Shown: piece after piece, positions 42,719 to 53,071 of the stretch
Layout: every line of letters starts with the position of its first letter
How positions within the stretch are numbered: the first letter of the stretch is position 1
Assembly (NCBI RefSeq): GCF_003344965.1
Contig: NZ_CP031194.1
Span: forward strand, 1,984,001 to 2,048,000
Source: Streptomyces paludis
GTDB taxonomy: Bacteria > Actinomycetota > Actinomycetes > Streptomycetales > Streptomycetaceae
Direction: 5' to 3'
Length of the DNA: 64,000 nucleotides
Made by a program: the position numbers and the translations under genes
The notes under the pieces: model-generated
The model's database searches: none
Seen by the model: only the letters and a program-made list of their open reading frames with translations
What the model was told of the DNA's origin: nothing

Positions 42719-42819
42719 CGGGACCCATTCCGCCCGCCGCGCTCGCGAGCCTCGGCCCCAGGGGGCCTCACCGGCTTCGCGCGGCTGCGTCGGCCTCCGG
42801 CCGCCGGGCCGGGGCTCGC

Positions 42820-43782
42820 TCAGAAGCCCAGCTTGCGCAGCTGTTTGGGGTCGCGCTGCCAGTCCTTCGCTACCTTGACGTGGAGGTCGAGGAAGACCGG
42901 AGTGCCCAGGAGTGCCTCGATGTGTTTGCGGGACTTCGTCCCGACCTCCTTGAGGCGCTTGCCCTTGGGGCCGATGATGATGCCCTTCTGGCTGGGGCGT
43001 TCGATGTAGACGTTCGCGTGGATGTCCAGGAGGGGCTTGTCCGCCGGGCGGTCCTCGCGCGGGAGCATCTCCTCGACCACGACCGCGATCGAGTGCGGCA
43101 GCTCGTCCCGTACCCCCTCCAGCGCCGCCTCGCGGATCAGCTCGGCCACCATGACCTGCTCCGGCTCGTCCGTGAGGTCACCCTCCGGGTAGAGCGGCGG
43201 GCTCTGCGGGAGCAGCGGGACCAGGAGGTCCGCGAGCAGGCCGACCTGCTGGTCGCCGACGGCCGAGACGGGCACGATCTCCGCCCACTCCATGCCCAGC
43301 TCCCGGCCGATCCGGTCGATCGCGATGAGCTGCTCCGCCAGGGTCTTGGAGTCGACCAGGTCCGTCTTCGTGACGACGGCGACCTTGGGCGTCTTCCTGA
43401 TCGCGGCCAGTTCCTTGATGATGAACCGGTCGCCGGGGCCGAGCTTCTCGTTCGCGGGCAGGCAGAAGCCGATCACGTCGACCTCGGCCCAGGTCGTCCG
43501 TACGACATCGTTCAGCCGCTCGCCGAGCAGCGTGCGCGGCTTGTGGAGGCCCGGGGTGTCGACGAGGATCAGCTGCGCCTCGGGGCGGTGCACGATGCCG
43601 CGGACGGTGTGCCGGGTGGTCTGCGGCCGGTTCGAGGTGATGGCCACCTTCTGGCCGACCAGAGCGTTCGTGAGGGTGGACTTGCCCGCGTTGGGGCGAC
43701 CGACGAAGCAGGCGAAACCGGCCCGGTGGGGGGTTTCGGCTGTCTCGGGAGAAGTCTCGGGAGACGAGGTACGAGCGCTCAT
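42820..43782 (-). CDS. era: GTPase Era
   Basis: An essential GTPase that binds the 3' end of 16S rRNA during small-subunit maturation. G1 GRPNAGKST, G3 DTPGLHKP and G4 TKTDL identify the Ras-like domain. The C-terminal KH RNA-binding domain ends in IIIGPKGKRLKEVG and QLRKLGF. ATG 43782 and ATG 43791 are both possible; GGGGAGA sits better spaced for 43782. The last codons are duplicated 128 bases downstream. Neighbour ybeY/phoH/hemolysin genes lie about 3 kb away, as is typical for this region. Confidence 0.94.
   Translation of the reverse strand: MSARTSSPETSPETAETPHRAGFACFVGRPNAGKSTLTNALVGQKVAITSNRPQTTRHTVRGIVHRPEAQLILVDTPGLHKPRTLLGERLNDVVRTTWAEVDVIGFCLPANEKLGPGDRFIIKELAAIRKTPKVAVVTKTDLVDSKTLAEQLIAIDRIGRELGMEWAEIVPVSAVGDQQVGLLADLLVPLLPQSPPLYPEGDLTDEPEQVMVAELIREAALEGVRDELPHSIAVVVEEMLPREDRPADKPLLDIHANVYIERPSQKGIIIGPKGKRLKEVGTKSRKHIEALLGTPVFLDLHVKVAKDWQRDPKQLRKLGF
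42824..42846. repeat. Duplicate of the era 3' end (copy 2, in gene)
   Basis: Second copy of the 23-base direct repeat described at 42696. The 105 bases between the copies are GC-rich and contain no reading frame worth reporting. Confidence 0.85.
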
Positions 43783-43840
43783 GGCGCCCATTCTCCCCGA
43801 TCGTTTACCCGCCGCCTACCAGGTGGCCCCGCCGGAGCGC

Positions 43841-43890
43841 GGCCCGGACGGCCCCGGACGGGCCCGAACAGCCCCGGACGGGCCTGGACA
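43841..43890. repeat. Five 10-bp GGCCCCGGACG-type units
   Basis: Five imperfect tandem 10-base units (GGCCCGGACG, GCCCCGGACG, GGCCCGAACA, and so on) fill the gap between the deaminase-like gene and era. They could be slippage products or form GC-rich hairpins; there is no coding function. Confidence 0.55.
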
Positions 43891-43908
43891 CCCCGGAGGC
43901 CCCGCCCG

Positions 43909-44280
43909 TCAGCCCGCCGTCACCGTGGCCGTCAGCGTGCCGTCCGGGCCCGCCACCAGGACGGGTGTGCCGGGGCCGCCCAGGTCGCGTACGGCGGCCA
44001 GGTCCTCGTCCGACGCGCCACCGGCGGCCGTGACGACCGCCGCCGCCTCCAGCGAGGTGGCGCCGCTGGCCACGGCCATGGCGACCGCCGTACGCAGCGC
44101 GCTGAGCCTGAGGGAGGCCAGTTCGACGGTGCCGGCGACGTACGTACGCCCGGTCTCGTCCCGTACGGCCGCGCCCTCCGGTACGCCGTTGCGGGCGCGG
44201 GCGCTGCGCGCGAGGGTGATGATCTTGCGGTCCTCGGGGTCGAGGCCGGTGCTGTTGCCGGGGTCGCTGCTCTGCGTCAT
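43909..44280 (-). CDS. Cytidine deaminase-like protein without catalytic residues
   Basis: A 123-residue protein with the layout of a small cytidine deaminase (AARARNGVPEGAAVRDETGRTYVAGTVE in parts, then LSALRTAVAMAVASGA and a C-terminal strand region). The zinc-ligand Cys and catalytic Glu of the CAE motif, and the PCxxC motif, are not visible: the corresponding helix reads LRTAVAMA and no cysteine occurs at all. It is therefore probably not a deaminase. ATG 44280 is preceded by an Ala/Arg-rich upstream region. It is located directly before era, 126 bases away. Confidence 0.72.
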   Translation of the reverse strand: MTQSSDPGNSTGLDPEDRKIITLARSARARNGVPEGAAVRDETGRTYVAGTVELASLRLSALRTAVAMAVASGATSLEAAAVVTAAGGASDEDLAAVRDLGGPGTPVLVAGPDGTLTATVTAG

Positions 44281-44339
44281 GGGGCGAGCATAGGCAGCCC
44301 GCCCGGCGGCCCCGCGGCAGGGCCGGAGGTCGGGGCCCG

Positions 44340-45212
44340 TCAGCCCGCGACCGGGTACATCGAGCCGCGCCGGCCCTCCGGCGAGGCCAGCCAGATCAGC
44401 TTCTCGGCCGTGTCCGCCTCGGGCAGCGCGTTGTGCAGCACGACGGTGAGGTCCGGCCGGGCCGGGATCCGCAGCTGGGTCGACTCCAGATGCAGCGCGC
44501 CGACGACCGGGTGCACCAGCTCCTTGCAGACCGGCCCGGCCGGCTGGACGTCCCGCCGCTCCCAGAGCCGGGCGAACTCCGCGCTGCGCTCCGCCGCCTC
44601 CGCCACCACCGCGTGGAACCCCTCGTCGCCGGGGTGCTCCGAGAACGCCGCGCGGAACTGCGCGACGATCCTCGGCGCGATCCCGGCCCAGTGCTCGGCC
44701 CGGGTGCGGTAGACGGGGTCCGTGAAGAAGGCGATCAGGCAGTTCTGGGGGATCTCCGGGCGCATACCGAGCACGCTGGTCGCCGCGTCGTTGTACATGA
44801 CGACGTTCCAGTAGGTGTCCAGGATGTTCGCCGGATACGGCATCCAGGCGTCGATCAGCCGCCGCAGCCCGTGGCACATGTCGAGCGCCGACGGATCCGC
44901 GCGCGGCGGGGGCGGGTTCAGCCCGGCGAGGGCGTAGAGATGGCGCAGCTCCGCGCTGTTCAGCCGGAGCACGCGCGCCACCGACTCCAGGACCTGCGGC
45001 GATACGGTGATGTCGCGGCCCTGCTCCAGCCACTGGTACCAGGAGGCGCCGACGCCCGCGAGAACGGCCACCTCCTCGCGGCGCAGTCCGGGGGTACGGC
45101 GCCGGCCGCCCCCGTCGGGCAGGCCGGCCTCGGCCGGGCTGACCCGGGCGCGCCGGCTCATCAGGAACTCGCGCAGCTCACCGAGCCGGTGCGCCTTTCC
45201 CGCGTCCGTCAT
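44340..45212 (-). CDS. XRE-family regulator with MmyB-type ligand domain (second copy)
   Basis: A 290-residue homologue of the regulator at 3066-3974. It carries the same signature RTPGLRREEVAVLAGVGASWYQWLEQGRD and the MmyB-like domain (YWNVVMYNDAATSVL, RIVAQFRAAFSEHPGD, ARPDLTVVLHNA). ATG 45212 was preferred over a GTG one codon earlier. It is divergent from the MFS exporter at 45348, 135 bases apart, a typical regulator-target arrangement. Confidence 0.88.
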   Translation of the reverse strand: MTDAGKAHRLGELREFLMSRRARVSPAEAGLPDGGGRRRTPGLRREEVAVLAGVGASWYQWLEQGRDITVSPQVLESVARVLRLNSAELRHLYALAGLNPPPPRADPSALDMCHGLRRLIDAWMPYPANILDTYWNVVMYNDAATSVLGMRPEIPQNCLIAFFTDPVYRTRAEHWAGIAPRIVAQFRAAFSEHPGDEGFHAVVAEAAERSAEFARLWERRDVQPAGPVCKELVHPVVGALHLESTQLRIPARPDLTVVLHNALPEADTAEKLIWLASPEGRRGSMYPVAG

Positions 45213-45347
45213 CACCACGTCGTTCTCGCTTTCCGGCGGAGCACTGTTCGGCGGAGCACTGTTCCGGCGGAGCCCTGTGTGGTGGTGCCGCCAACAGGAT
45301 AAGTTCCGGCTCCCCACGGCTATTCCTGCGCGCCCAGGCTGTCCGGC

Positions 45348-46823
45348 ATGGCATCCGAGTCCCGTACCACCACCGTCCCCACCGCACTACCCACCGCACC
45401 GCCCGCCTCGCCGGCGCCCTCCTCGCCCGCGCCCGCGCCGCTGTCCGGGCGCGCCAAGCTGATCCTCGTCGTGCTGTGCGCCGCCCAGTTCATGGTGGCG
45501 CTCGACTTCTCCGTGCTGAATGTGGCGCTGCCCGTCCTCGGCCAGGACCTCGGCATGAGCCGGACCGCCCTCCAGTGGGCGATCACCGCGTTCGCGCTGC
45601 CGTCCGGCGGCTTTCTGCTGCTCTTCGGCCGGATCGGTGATCTGTACGGACGGCGCCGGCTCTTCGTCACCGGGCTGGCCCTCTTCTGCGCGGCCTCGGT
45701 GCTGGCCACCGTCGCCTGGAATCCGGCCCTCTTCCTGGCCGGGCGGGCGCTCCAGGGCCTCGGCGCGGCCATGATCGTGCCGACCGGAATGTCCCTGCTG
45801 ACCACCACGTTCCCCGAGGGGCCGCAGCGCGACCGGGCGCTGGGCATCAGCGGCACGCTGCTCTCGCTGGGCTTCACCGTCGGCATGGTGCTCGGCGGGG
45901 TGCTGACCGACACCCTGGGCTGGCGGTCGACCATGGGGCTGCTGGCCGTCACCGCGCTCGCGGTGCTCGCCGTGGCGCCGGGGCTGCTGCCCGAGTCCCG
46001 TACGCCCGACCGGCCCCGGCTGGATGTGCCGGGCGCGGTGACGGTGACCGGCGGGCTGCTCGCCGTGATCTACGCCCTGTCGACGGCGGCCGAACGCGGT
46101 TTCGGCGGCGCGGACGTGCTGGTGACGCTGGTCGCGGGGGTCGCGCTGCTGGCCGTGTTCACGCTGGTCGAGTCACGGAGCGCCGCGCCGCTGGTGTCGC
46201 TGCCGATGCTGCGGCGGCCGACCGTGGCCTGGGGCAATCTGGGTGGTCTGGCCACCATCTCGATGATGACGACGGTGGTGTTCGTGCTGACGCTCTATCT
46301 CCAGGAGACGCTGGGGCTCTCGGCGCTGGAGACGGGCCTGGTCTTCGGTGTGCAGGGCGTGCTGTCGGTGTTCGGGGGCTCGATGGCCCCCCGGGTGGTC
46401 GGCCGGCTGGGCGCTCCGCGCACGCTGGCCGTCGCGCTGCTCGGCCAGGGGGTGTTCACGGCGGCGCTGGTGGCGCTGGGCGCCGGCCCGGGGAGCGGAT
46501 CCGGCGCGGGTACGGGGGTGGTGCTGGCGACCGTCGGGGTCTCGCTGGCGAGCATGTGCCATCTGGTCGCGATCGTCGCGTACGGCCTGACGGCGACCTC
46601 GGGCATCGCGAACGACCAGCAGGGACTCGCGACAGGGCTGGTCACCACCACCCAGCAGATCGGCATGACCATCGGCATTCCGCTGCTGGGGGTGCTGGCG
46701 ACCACCCGTGAGGTGCTGGTCGACGGGGTGCGGCTGGTGCTGGCGATCGACGCGTCGATCGTCGTGGCGGCGGCACTGCTGGTCACGGTGGGGCTGCGCC
46801 ACCGATTCGCCCGTACGGCCTGA
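45348..46823 (+). CDS. MFS transporter, DHA2-type
   Basis: A 491-residue membrane exporter with about 14 helices. Diagnostic segments are FMVALDFSVLNVALPVLG, FGRIGDLYGRRRLFVTG and TVGMVLGGVLTDTLGWRS. It starts with a 35-residue Pro/Ala-rich cytoplasmic stretch. The divergent XRE regulator probably controls it. It is the third DHA2-type exporter in the window. Confidence 0.9.
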   Translation: MASESRTTTVPTALPTAPPASPAPSSPAPAPLSGRAKLILVVLCAAQFMVALDFSVLNVALPVLGQDLGMSRTALQWAITAFALPSGGFLLLFGRIGDLYGRRRLFVTGLALFCAASVLATVAWNPALFLAGRALQGLGAAMIVPTGMSLLTTTFPEGPQRDRALGISGTLLSLGFTVGMVLGGVLTDTLGWRSTMGLLAVTALAVLAVAPGLLPESRTPDRPRLDVPGAVTVTGGLLAVIYALSTAAERGFGGADVLVTLVAGVALLAVFTLVESRSAAPLVSLPMLRRPTVAWGNLGGLATISMMTTVVFVLTLYLQETLGLSALETGLVFGVQGVLSVFGGSMAPRVVGRLGAPRTLAVALLGQGVFTAALVALGAGPGSGSGAGTGVVLATVGVSLASMCHLVAIVAYGLTATSGIANDQQGLATGLVTTTQQIGMTIGIPLLGVLATTREVLVDGVRLVLAIDASIVVAAALLVTVGLRHRFARTA

Positions 46824-47038
46824 GGTCCGTGCGTGGCCCGGCGAATCCGGTCCGCCCAGCCCCGTCCCACCTCGGACCGTACGGCCGAAACGCCAAGCCG
46901 CCGGGCCGCCGCACGGCCGAGCAGGCCGCGCGGCAGACCGGGCGGGCGGCAGACCGGGGCGCGCGGTGGCTCGGCGCACGACCCAACCGCCGAACCGCCG
47001 CGCCGCTGAACCGCCCCCGCCCGACCCGTCCCGCCCCC
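46824..47038. other. Gene-free 215-base region
   Basis: Between the exporter and the convergent MmcQ-type gene. It holds short repeats of GGCGGCAGACCGGG and CGGCCGA types but no convincing terminator or reading frame. Confidence 0.4.
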
Positions 47039-47416
47039 TCAGGCCCGGTCGAGCCGCAGGCGCTCCGCCTTCGGCAGACCGGCCACCACCAGGTCGTACG
47101 AGTCCTCGATCAGCTCGCGCACCATCCGCGCCGGCAGCTCCCCGACCGTCACCGTGTTCCAGTGGCGCTTGTTGAGGTGCCAGCCCGGGACGACGGCCGG
47201 ATGTGCCTCGCGCAGCCGCAGCGCGTCGTCCGGGTCGCACTTGAGGGAGATCTTCAGCGGCAGCTCACCGAGCGCGCAGAACGCGAAGATCCGGCCGCCG
47301 ACCTTGAAGACCGTGAGCCCCGGGCTGCGCGGGAACGGGGTGTCCTCGGACGTCCCGTTCAGACCGAGGCAGTACGCCGCGATCCCGGGCGCCGTCAGGG
47401 AGTCGTTCGCCGTCAC
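47039..47416 (-). CDS. MmcQ/YjbR-family protein
   Basis: A 125-residue protein of the MmcQ/YjbR family: CLGLNGTSEDTPF, LTVFKVGGRIFAFCAL, ISLKCDPDDALRLREAH, PGWHLNKRHWNTVTV and LIEDSYDLVVAGLPK. The fold resembles MotA-type double-wing DNA binders, but the function is unknown. GTG 47416 overlaps the stop of the upstream CorC-like gene (GTGA), so it is translationally coupled. Confidence 0.9.
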   Translation of the reverse strand: MTANDSLTAPGIAAYCLGLNGTSEDTPFPRSPGLTVFKVGGRIFAFCALGELPLKISLKCDPDDALRLREAHPAVVPGWHLNKRHWNTVTVGELPARMVRELIEDSYDLVVAGLPKAERLRLDRA

Positions 47417-48702
47417 GGGGCGGGCGCCTCCTCGCGGACGGGCTCGGCCAGCACGGTGACGATCTTGTTGCGGCGGCCGGCCGGGGACTCCGCCGTCAGC
47501 CGCAGCGTGCGCCCGTCGGGCAGCTCGACCTGGGCGCTGGCCCCGGCGATCGGGACCCGGCCCAGCGCCTTGGCGAGCAGCCCGCCGACCGTCTCGACAT
47601 CCTCGTCGTCGTACTCGTCGAGCCCGAACAGCTCGCCGAGGTCACCGATGTCCAGCCGGGCCGTGACCCGGTACGAGCCGTCGCCCAGCTCCTCGACGGG
47701 CGGCAGCTCGCGGTCGTACTCGTCGGTGATCTCGCCGACGATCTCCTCAAGGATGTCCTCGATGGTGACGATGCCGGCCGTGCCGCCGTACTCGTCGATG
47801 ACGACGGCGACATGGCTGCGGTCCTGCTGCATCTCGCGCAGCAGATCGCCCGCGTTCTTCGTGTCGGGGACGAAGGCGGCGGGCCGCATCGCCGTGGAGA
47901 CCAGATCGGCTTCGGAGTCCCGGTTGATATGGGTCTTCCTGGCGAGGTCCTTGAGGTAGACGATGCCGACGATGTCGTCCTCGTTCTCCCCGGTGACCGG
48001 GATCCGGGAGAAGCCGGAGCGCAGCGCGAGCGTGAGCGCCTGACGGATCGTCTTGGAGCGCTCGATGGAGACCAGGTCCGTGCGCGGCACCATCACCTCC
48101 CGGACGAGGGTGTCGCCCAACTCGAAGACGGAGTGCACCATCCGGCGCTCCTCGTCCTCGATGAGGGACTCCGACTCGGCCAGGTCGACCATCGCGCGCA
48201 GCTCGGCCTCGCTGGCGAACGGGCCTTTGCGGAAGCCCTTTCCGGGGGTGAGCGCGTTCCCGAGGAGGATCAGCAGCTGCGGGATCGGGCCCATCACCCT
48301 GGCCAGCGGCAGCAGTACGTACGCGGACGCCGTGGCCGTGTTCAGCGGGTGCTGGCGGCCGATCGTGCGCGGCGAGACGCCGACCGCGACATACGAGACG
48401 AGGACCATCACACAGATGGCGACGAGCAGCGCCGCCCACGTGTCCTGGAACTCCTCCAGGCAGACATAGGTGACGAGCACGCCGGCCGCCATCTCGCAGG
48501 CGACCCGCACGAGCAGCGCCACATTGAGGTAGCGCGTCGGGTCGGCGGCGACCTGGGCGAGCTTCGCCGCGCCCCGGCGCCCGGAGCGCACGGCCTCGTC
48601 CGCCCGGAAGCTGGAGACCCGGGCGAGGCCCGCCTCGGCCGACGCCGCCAGCCAGGCGACGACGACCAGGGCGACGGCGCCGACGATCAGCTGCGCGGTC
48701 AC
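47413..48702 (-). CDS. CNNM/CorC-family membrane protein (DUF21-CBS-CorC domain)
   Basis: A 429-residue protein: an N-terminal DUF21 membrane domain of about three to four helices (to about residue 190), two CBS motifs ([21 protein letters not shown] and [37 protein letters not shown] in parts) and a CorC_HlyC domain ([20 protein letters not shown]). Such proteins are linked to Mg2+/Co2+ transport. GTG 48702 overlaps the ybeY stop. Part of phoH-ybeY-this-mmcQ operon. Confidence 0.92.
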   Translation of the reverse strand: MTAQLIVGAVALVVVAWLAASAEAGLARVSSFRADEAVRSGRRGAAKLAQVAADPTRYLNVALLVRVACEMAAGVLVTYVCLEEFQDTWAALLVAICVMVLVSYVAVGVSPRTIGRQHPLNTATASAYVLLPLARVMGPIPQLLILLGNALTPGKGFRKGPFASEAELRAMVDLAESESLIEDEERRMVHSVFELGDTLVREVMVPRTDLVSIERSKTIRQALTLALRSGFSRIPVTGENEDDIVGIVYLKDLARKTHINRDSEADLVSTAMRPAAFVPDTKNAGDLLREMQQDRSHVAVVIDEYGGTAGIVTIEDILEEIVGEITDEYDRELPPVEELGDGSYRVTARLDIGDLGELFGLDEYDDEDVETVGGLLAKALGRVPIAGASAQVELPDGRTLRLTAESPAGRRNKIVTVLAEPVREEAPAP

Positions 48703-49196
48703 GAGACCGTGGGCGCGGGGGACGGGCCGGTGAGCCCGCGCTCGGCGCGCCAGCCGTCGACGATCGCGGCCTGGAGGCCGAACATCTCGGCCTTCTCGTC
48801 CGGGACGTCGTGGTCGTAGCCGAGGAGGTGCAGCACCCCGTGCACGGTGAGGAGTTGCAGCTCCTCGTCCATCGAGTGCCGCGTCGGGGCCTCCTCGCCC
48901 TGCCGCTTGGCGACCTCCGGACAGAGCACGATGTCACCGAGGAGCCCCTGCGGGGGCTCCTCGTCGTCCTTGACCGGCGGACGCAGCTCGTCCATCGGGA
49001 AGGACATGACATCCGTGGGGCCCGGCAGATCCATCCACTGGATGTGCAGTTGCTCCATGGCCGCGTCGTCCACCACGATCACCGACAGTTCGGAGAGCGG
49101 GTGGATACGCATCCGGGTGAGCGCGTAGCGGGCGATGTCGAGGATCGCCTGCTCGTCGACCTCGGTACCTGACTCGTTGTTGACGTCGATCGACAT
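48699..49196 (-). CDS. ybeY: rRNA maturation endoribonuclease
   Basis: A 165-residue zinc-dependent RNase that processes 16S rRNA 3' ends. The [12 protein letters not shown] motif supplies the metal ligands, and [10 protein letters not shown] precedes it as in the family. It sits 14 bases after phoH; the phoH-ybeY order is widely conserved. Confidence 0.95.
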   Translation of the reverse strand: MSIDVNNESGTEVDEQAILDIARYALTRMRIHPLSELSVIVVDDAAMEQLHIQWMDLPGPTDVMSFPMDELRPPVKDDEEPPQGLLGDIVLCPEVAKRQGEEAPTRHSMDEELQLLTVHGVLHLLGYDHDVPDEKAEMFGLQAAIVDGWRAERGLTGPSPAPTVS

Positions 49197-49210
49197 GGTG
49201 CGCTCTGGCT

Positions 49211-50242
<1,032 letters not shown>

Positions 50243-50416
50243 GGGCCGGCGCTGTGGCCTGCACATACCTCCCGTTGCAGGGTTCTCGCTGCTCGACAAC
50301 CTCTGGGCTACCAGCGTACGACCCCGCACTGACAACACCCCAGTGCTTTTCCTTGCGCCGTCGGCGAAGTACCGGCGGCGCCGGGGCGCGGGACTCACCG
50401 GCCAGGAGCTGTACGC

Positions 50417-50456
50417 GCGCTCAGGCCGAGCGGCCGGCGCTCAGGCCGAGCGGCCG
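50417..50456. repeat. 20-bp tandem duplication across the PfkB stop codon
   Basis: The 20-base unit at 50417-50436 is repeated exactly at 50437-50456. The second copy contains the last codons (GRSA) and TGA stop of the PfkB-type gene on the minus strand. Confidence 0.75.
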
Positions 50457-51619
50457 AAGCCGATCGTGGGCACGGCCCGGCGCAGCGGCCACGGCCGGGT
50501 CGGCGCGGGCAGCAGCTCCGGCAGGAAGCCGTAGCGGCGCAGGGCCGCCGGGTCCTGGTCGGCGCATCCGCGCACATGGCTCCACCAGGCCGCGATCTCG
50601 GTCCAGCCGGGCGCGGAGAGCGAGCCGCCGAACTCCTGGACGGAGAGCGCGGCCGTCAGCCCGGCGAAGGCCAGCCGGTCCGCGAGCGGCCAGCCGGCGA
50701 GCGTACCGGTGACGAATCCGGCGACGAAGACATCGCCCGCGCCCGTCGGATCGAGGGCCTCCACGGCGATCGCCGGCACCTCGGCGGTCTCGCCGGTGGC
50801 GCCGTCCACCGCGTACGCGCCCTCCGAGCCCAGGGTGACGACGGCGACCGGCACCCGCTCGGCGAGCAGCCGGGCGGCGGCCCTGGGGCAGTCGGTACGG
50901 GTGTAGCGCATCGCCTCCTCGGCGTTGGGCAGGAACGCCTCGCAGTGCTCCAGATCGGCCAGCCCCGCCAGATCCCACCGGCCGCTGTCGTCCCAGCCGA
51001 CATCCGCGAAGATCCGGGTGCCGCGCCGTGCCGAGGTGGCGATCCACTCGTCGCGGCGGCCGGGCGCCAGGGCGGCGACGGCGGCACGCGCGCGTGGCGG
51101 GCATTCGGGCAGGGCGCCCTCGGGCGGCGGCGCCTCGTGGCCGTGCGACACCATGGTCCGCTCGCCCTCGTACGCCATGGAGACGGTGACGGGCGAGTGC
51201 CAGCCGGACACGGTGCGCGACCGGGAGAGGTCGATGCCCTCGCCCTGCGCCAGCGCGTCCCAGCAGTACTCGCCGTAGTGGTCGTCGCCGAAGGCGGCCG
51301 AGAGCGAGGTGCGCAGCCCGAGCCGGGCCAGCGCGGTGGCCATGTTGGCGATCCCGCCGGGGCTCGACCCCATGCCGCGCGCCCAGGACTCGGTGCCGCG
51401 CACCGGGGCGCTGTCCAGACCGGTGAAGATGATGTCGAGGAACACCGTGCCGGTGAGGTAGACGTCGCACTCCGGGTCGTCCGGGGCGCGCAGGGCGCCC
51501 AGCGGATCGATGTGGGCGGTGTGGTCCACCTCCCCGGCGGCGAGATGCAGCGGATCCCCGTCCAACAAGTCTCTGTTCAGCGGGTCTCGGTCCAGCGGGT
51601 CTCCGTTGGGTGTGATCAC
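50441..51619 (-). CDS. PfkB-family sugar kinase
   Basis: A 392-residue ribokinase-type enzyme. The N-terminus has substrate-site motifs GGIANMATALARLG; the C-terminal motif DPTGAGDVFVAGFVTG contains the catalytic Asp and anion hole. Before the kinase domain are about 60 extra residues including the pentapeptide repeat NGDPL-DRDPL-NRDLL-DGDPL. GTG 51619 has GGGAG upstream. Substrate unknown; no sugar operon is adjacent. Confidence 0.9.
   Translation of the reverse strand: MITPNGDPLDRDPLNRDLLDGDPLHLAAGEVDHTAHIDPLGALRAPDDPECDVYLTGTVFLDIIFTGLDSAPVRGTESWARGMGSSPGGIANMATALARLGLRTSLSAAFGDDHYGEYCWDALAQGEGIDLSRSRTVSGWHSPVTVSMAYEGERTMVSHGHEAPPPEGALPECPPRARAAVAALAPGRRDEWIATSARRGTRIFADVGWDDSGRWDLAGLADLEHCEAFLPNAEEAMRYTRTDCPRAAARLLAERVPVAVVTLGSEGAYAVDGATGETAEVPAIAVEALDPTGAGDVFVAGFVTGTLAGWPLADRLAFAGLTAALSVQEFGGSLSAPGWTEIAAWWSHVRGCADQDPAALRRYGFLPELLPAPTRPWPLRRAVPTIGFGRSA
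51548..51607. repeat. Four 15-bp repeats encoding a pentapeptide array
   Basis: Four imperfect 15-base units inside the PfkB-type gene (minus strand) encode NGDPL, DRDPL, NRDLL and DGDPL near its N-terminus. The copy number may vary between strains without breaking the frame. Confidence 0.7.
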
Positions 51620-51693
51620 TGCGGGCTCCCGATCGCGTGCGGATCCCGACAGTCTGCCCGATCCCGCCGGGTCCCGGCGGACACCCGGCGCCC

Positions 51694-52602
51694 TCAGCGG
51701 GAGCGCTTGGGCAGCGGGACCCGTACGAGGTCGGCCGCGACGGTCAGTTCGCCCGTGAAGCCCGCCGCGCGCGCCTGCCGCTCGAACTCCCCGGGGTCGC
51801 CGTACCGCTGCGAGAAGTGCGTCAGCACCAGATGCGCCACGCCCGCGTCCCGCGCCGCCCGCGCGGCCTGGCCCGCCGTCAGATGGCCGTGCTCGGTGGC
51901 GAGCCGCTCGTCCTCGTCGAGGAACGTGGACTCGATGACCAGCAGGTCGCACCCGTCGGCCAGGGCGTGCACCCCGTCGCAGAGCCGGGTGTCCATGACG
52001 AACGCGAACCGCTGCCCCCGGCGCACCTCGCTGACCTCGTCGAGCGTGACACCGTTCAGCGTGCCCTCGCGCTGGAGCCGGCCGACATCGGGCCCGGCGA
52101 TCCCGCGCGCGGCCAGCCGCGCCGGGTCCATCCGGCGCCCGTCGGGCTCGACCAGGCGATAGCCGTACGACTCGACGGGGTGGGAGAGCCGGTGCGCCTC
52201 CAGCGTGTACGACGCGGTGTGCGCGAGGACACCGTCGCGGCGCACGGGCGCCTCGGTCAGCTCGACGGTCTCGCGGTAGGCCGTCGCGTACCGCAGCCGT
52301 TCGAAGAAGCGCTGTCCGCTCGCCGGGTAGTGCGCGGTGATCTCGTGCGGCACCCGGTCGAGATTGATGCGCTGGACGACTCCGGCGAGCCCGAGCGAGT
52401 GGTCGCCGTGGAAGTGGGTGACACAGATCCGGTTGATGTCGTGCGCGGCGACCCCGGCGCGCAGCATCTGGCGCTGGGTGCCCTCGCCCGGGTCGAAGAG
52501 CAGGCCCTCGCCGTCCCAGCGGAGCAGATAGCCGTTGTGGTTGCGGTGGCGGGTGGGCACCTGGCTGGCGGTGCCCAGCACGACCAGTTCGCGTACGGAC
52601 AA
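51694..52602 (-). CDS. rnz: Ribonuclease Z
   Basis: A 302-residue metallo-beta-lactamase-fold endonuclease that trims tRNA 3' ends. The zinc motif [12 protein letters not shown] is near residue 62, with later His/Asp ligands in [23 protein letters not shown] and [12 protein letters not shown]. The TTG start at 52602 gives the family N-terminus [21 protein letters not shown]. It follows the HIT gene by 13 bases. Confidence 0.94.
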   Translation of the reverse strand: MSVRELVVLGTASQVPTRHRNHNGYLLRWDGEGLLFDPGEGTQRQMLRAGVAAHDINRICVTHFHGDHSLGLAGVVQRINLDRVPHEITAHYPASGQRFFERLRYATAYRETVELTEAPVRRDGVLAHTASYTLEAHRLSHPVESYGYRLVEPDGRRMDPARLAARGIAGPDVGRLQREGTLNGVTLDEVSEVRRGQRFAFVMDTRLCDGVHALADGCDLLVIESTFLDEDERLATEHGHLTAGQAARAARDAGVAHLVLTHFSQRYGDPGEFERQARAAGFTGELTVAADLVRVPLPKRSR

Positions 52603-52615
52603 GACCCCGCGCCCG

Positions 52616-52975
52616 CTATCCGGGCGGCCAGTTGAGGCCGCGGCCGGCCAGGACGTGGGCGTGCGCGTGGAAGACGGTCTGGCCCGCGCCGGCCCCGGTG
52701 TTGAACACGATCCGGTAGCCGCTGCCCTCCACGCCCTCCTCGGCCGCCACGGCGGCGGCCTCGCGCAGCACGTCGGCGGCGATCAGCGGCTCGGCGGCGG
52801 CGAGGCTGCCCGCGTCCGGGTAGTGCGCCCGGGGGATGACGAGCACATGGGTGGGCGCCTGGGGGTTTATGTCCCGGAAGGCGACGGTCGTGTCCGTCGA
52901 GCGGACGACCGTGGCCGGTACGTCCCCCGTGGCGATCTTGCAGAACAGGCAGTCGCCCTGTGGTTCTCCCGCCAT
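52616..52975 (-). CDS. HIT-family (histidine triad) nucleotide hydrolase
   Basis: A 119-residue nucleotide-binding protein. [16 protein letters not shown] with a CxxC begins the fold, and [10 protein letters not shown] is the histidine triad (one position differs from the common HVHLHVLGG). Such enzymes hydrolyse adenosine phosphoramidates. ATG 52975; the downstream rnz is close enough for co-transcription. Confidence 0.93.
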   Translation of the reverse strand: MAGEPQGDCLFCKIATGDVPATVVRSTDTTVAFRDINPQAPTHVLVIPRAHYPDAGSLAAAEPLIAADVLREAAAVAAEEGVEGSGYRIVFNTGAGAGQTVFHAHAHVLAGRGLNWPPG

Positions 52976-53071
52976 GGCACGGGCCTCCTCGACTCGGCGC
53001 GGCTGATGATCGATGCTGATGATCGAATTCCGTACGGAGGCATGCTATCCGCCGTACGGTGGCCCCCGCGG

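Noticed and set aside
42719..42823. Small mobile element between the two era-end repeats
   Set aside because: Only 105 bases, no terminal inverted repeats and no reading frame; reported as a possible scar, not as an element.
46824..47038. Possible small gene or RNA in the gap after the third exporter
   Set aside because: Only GC-rich short repeats; no start with ribosome site and no stable symmetrical hairpin.
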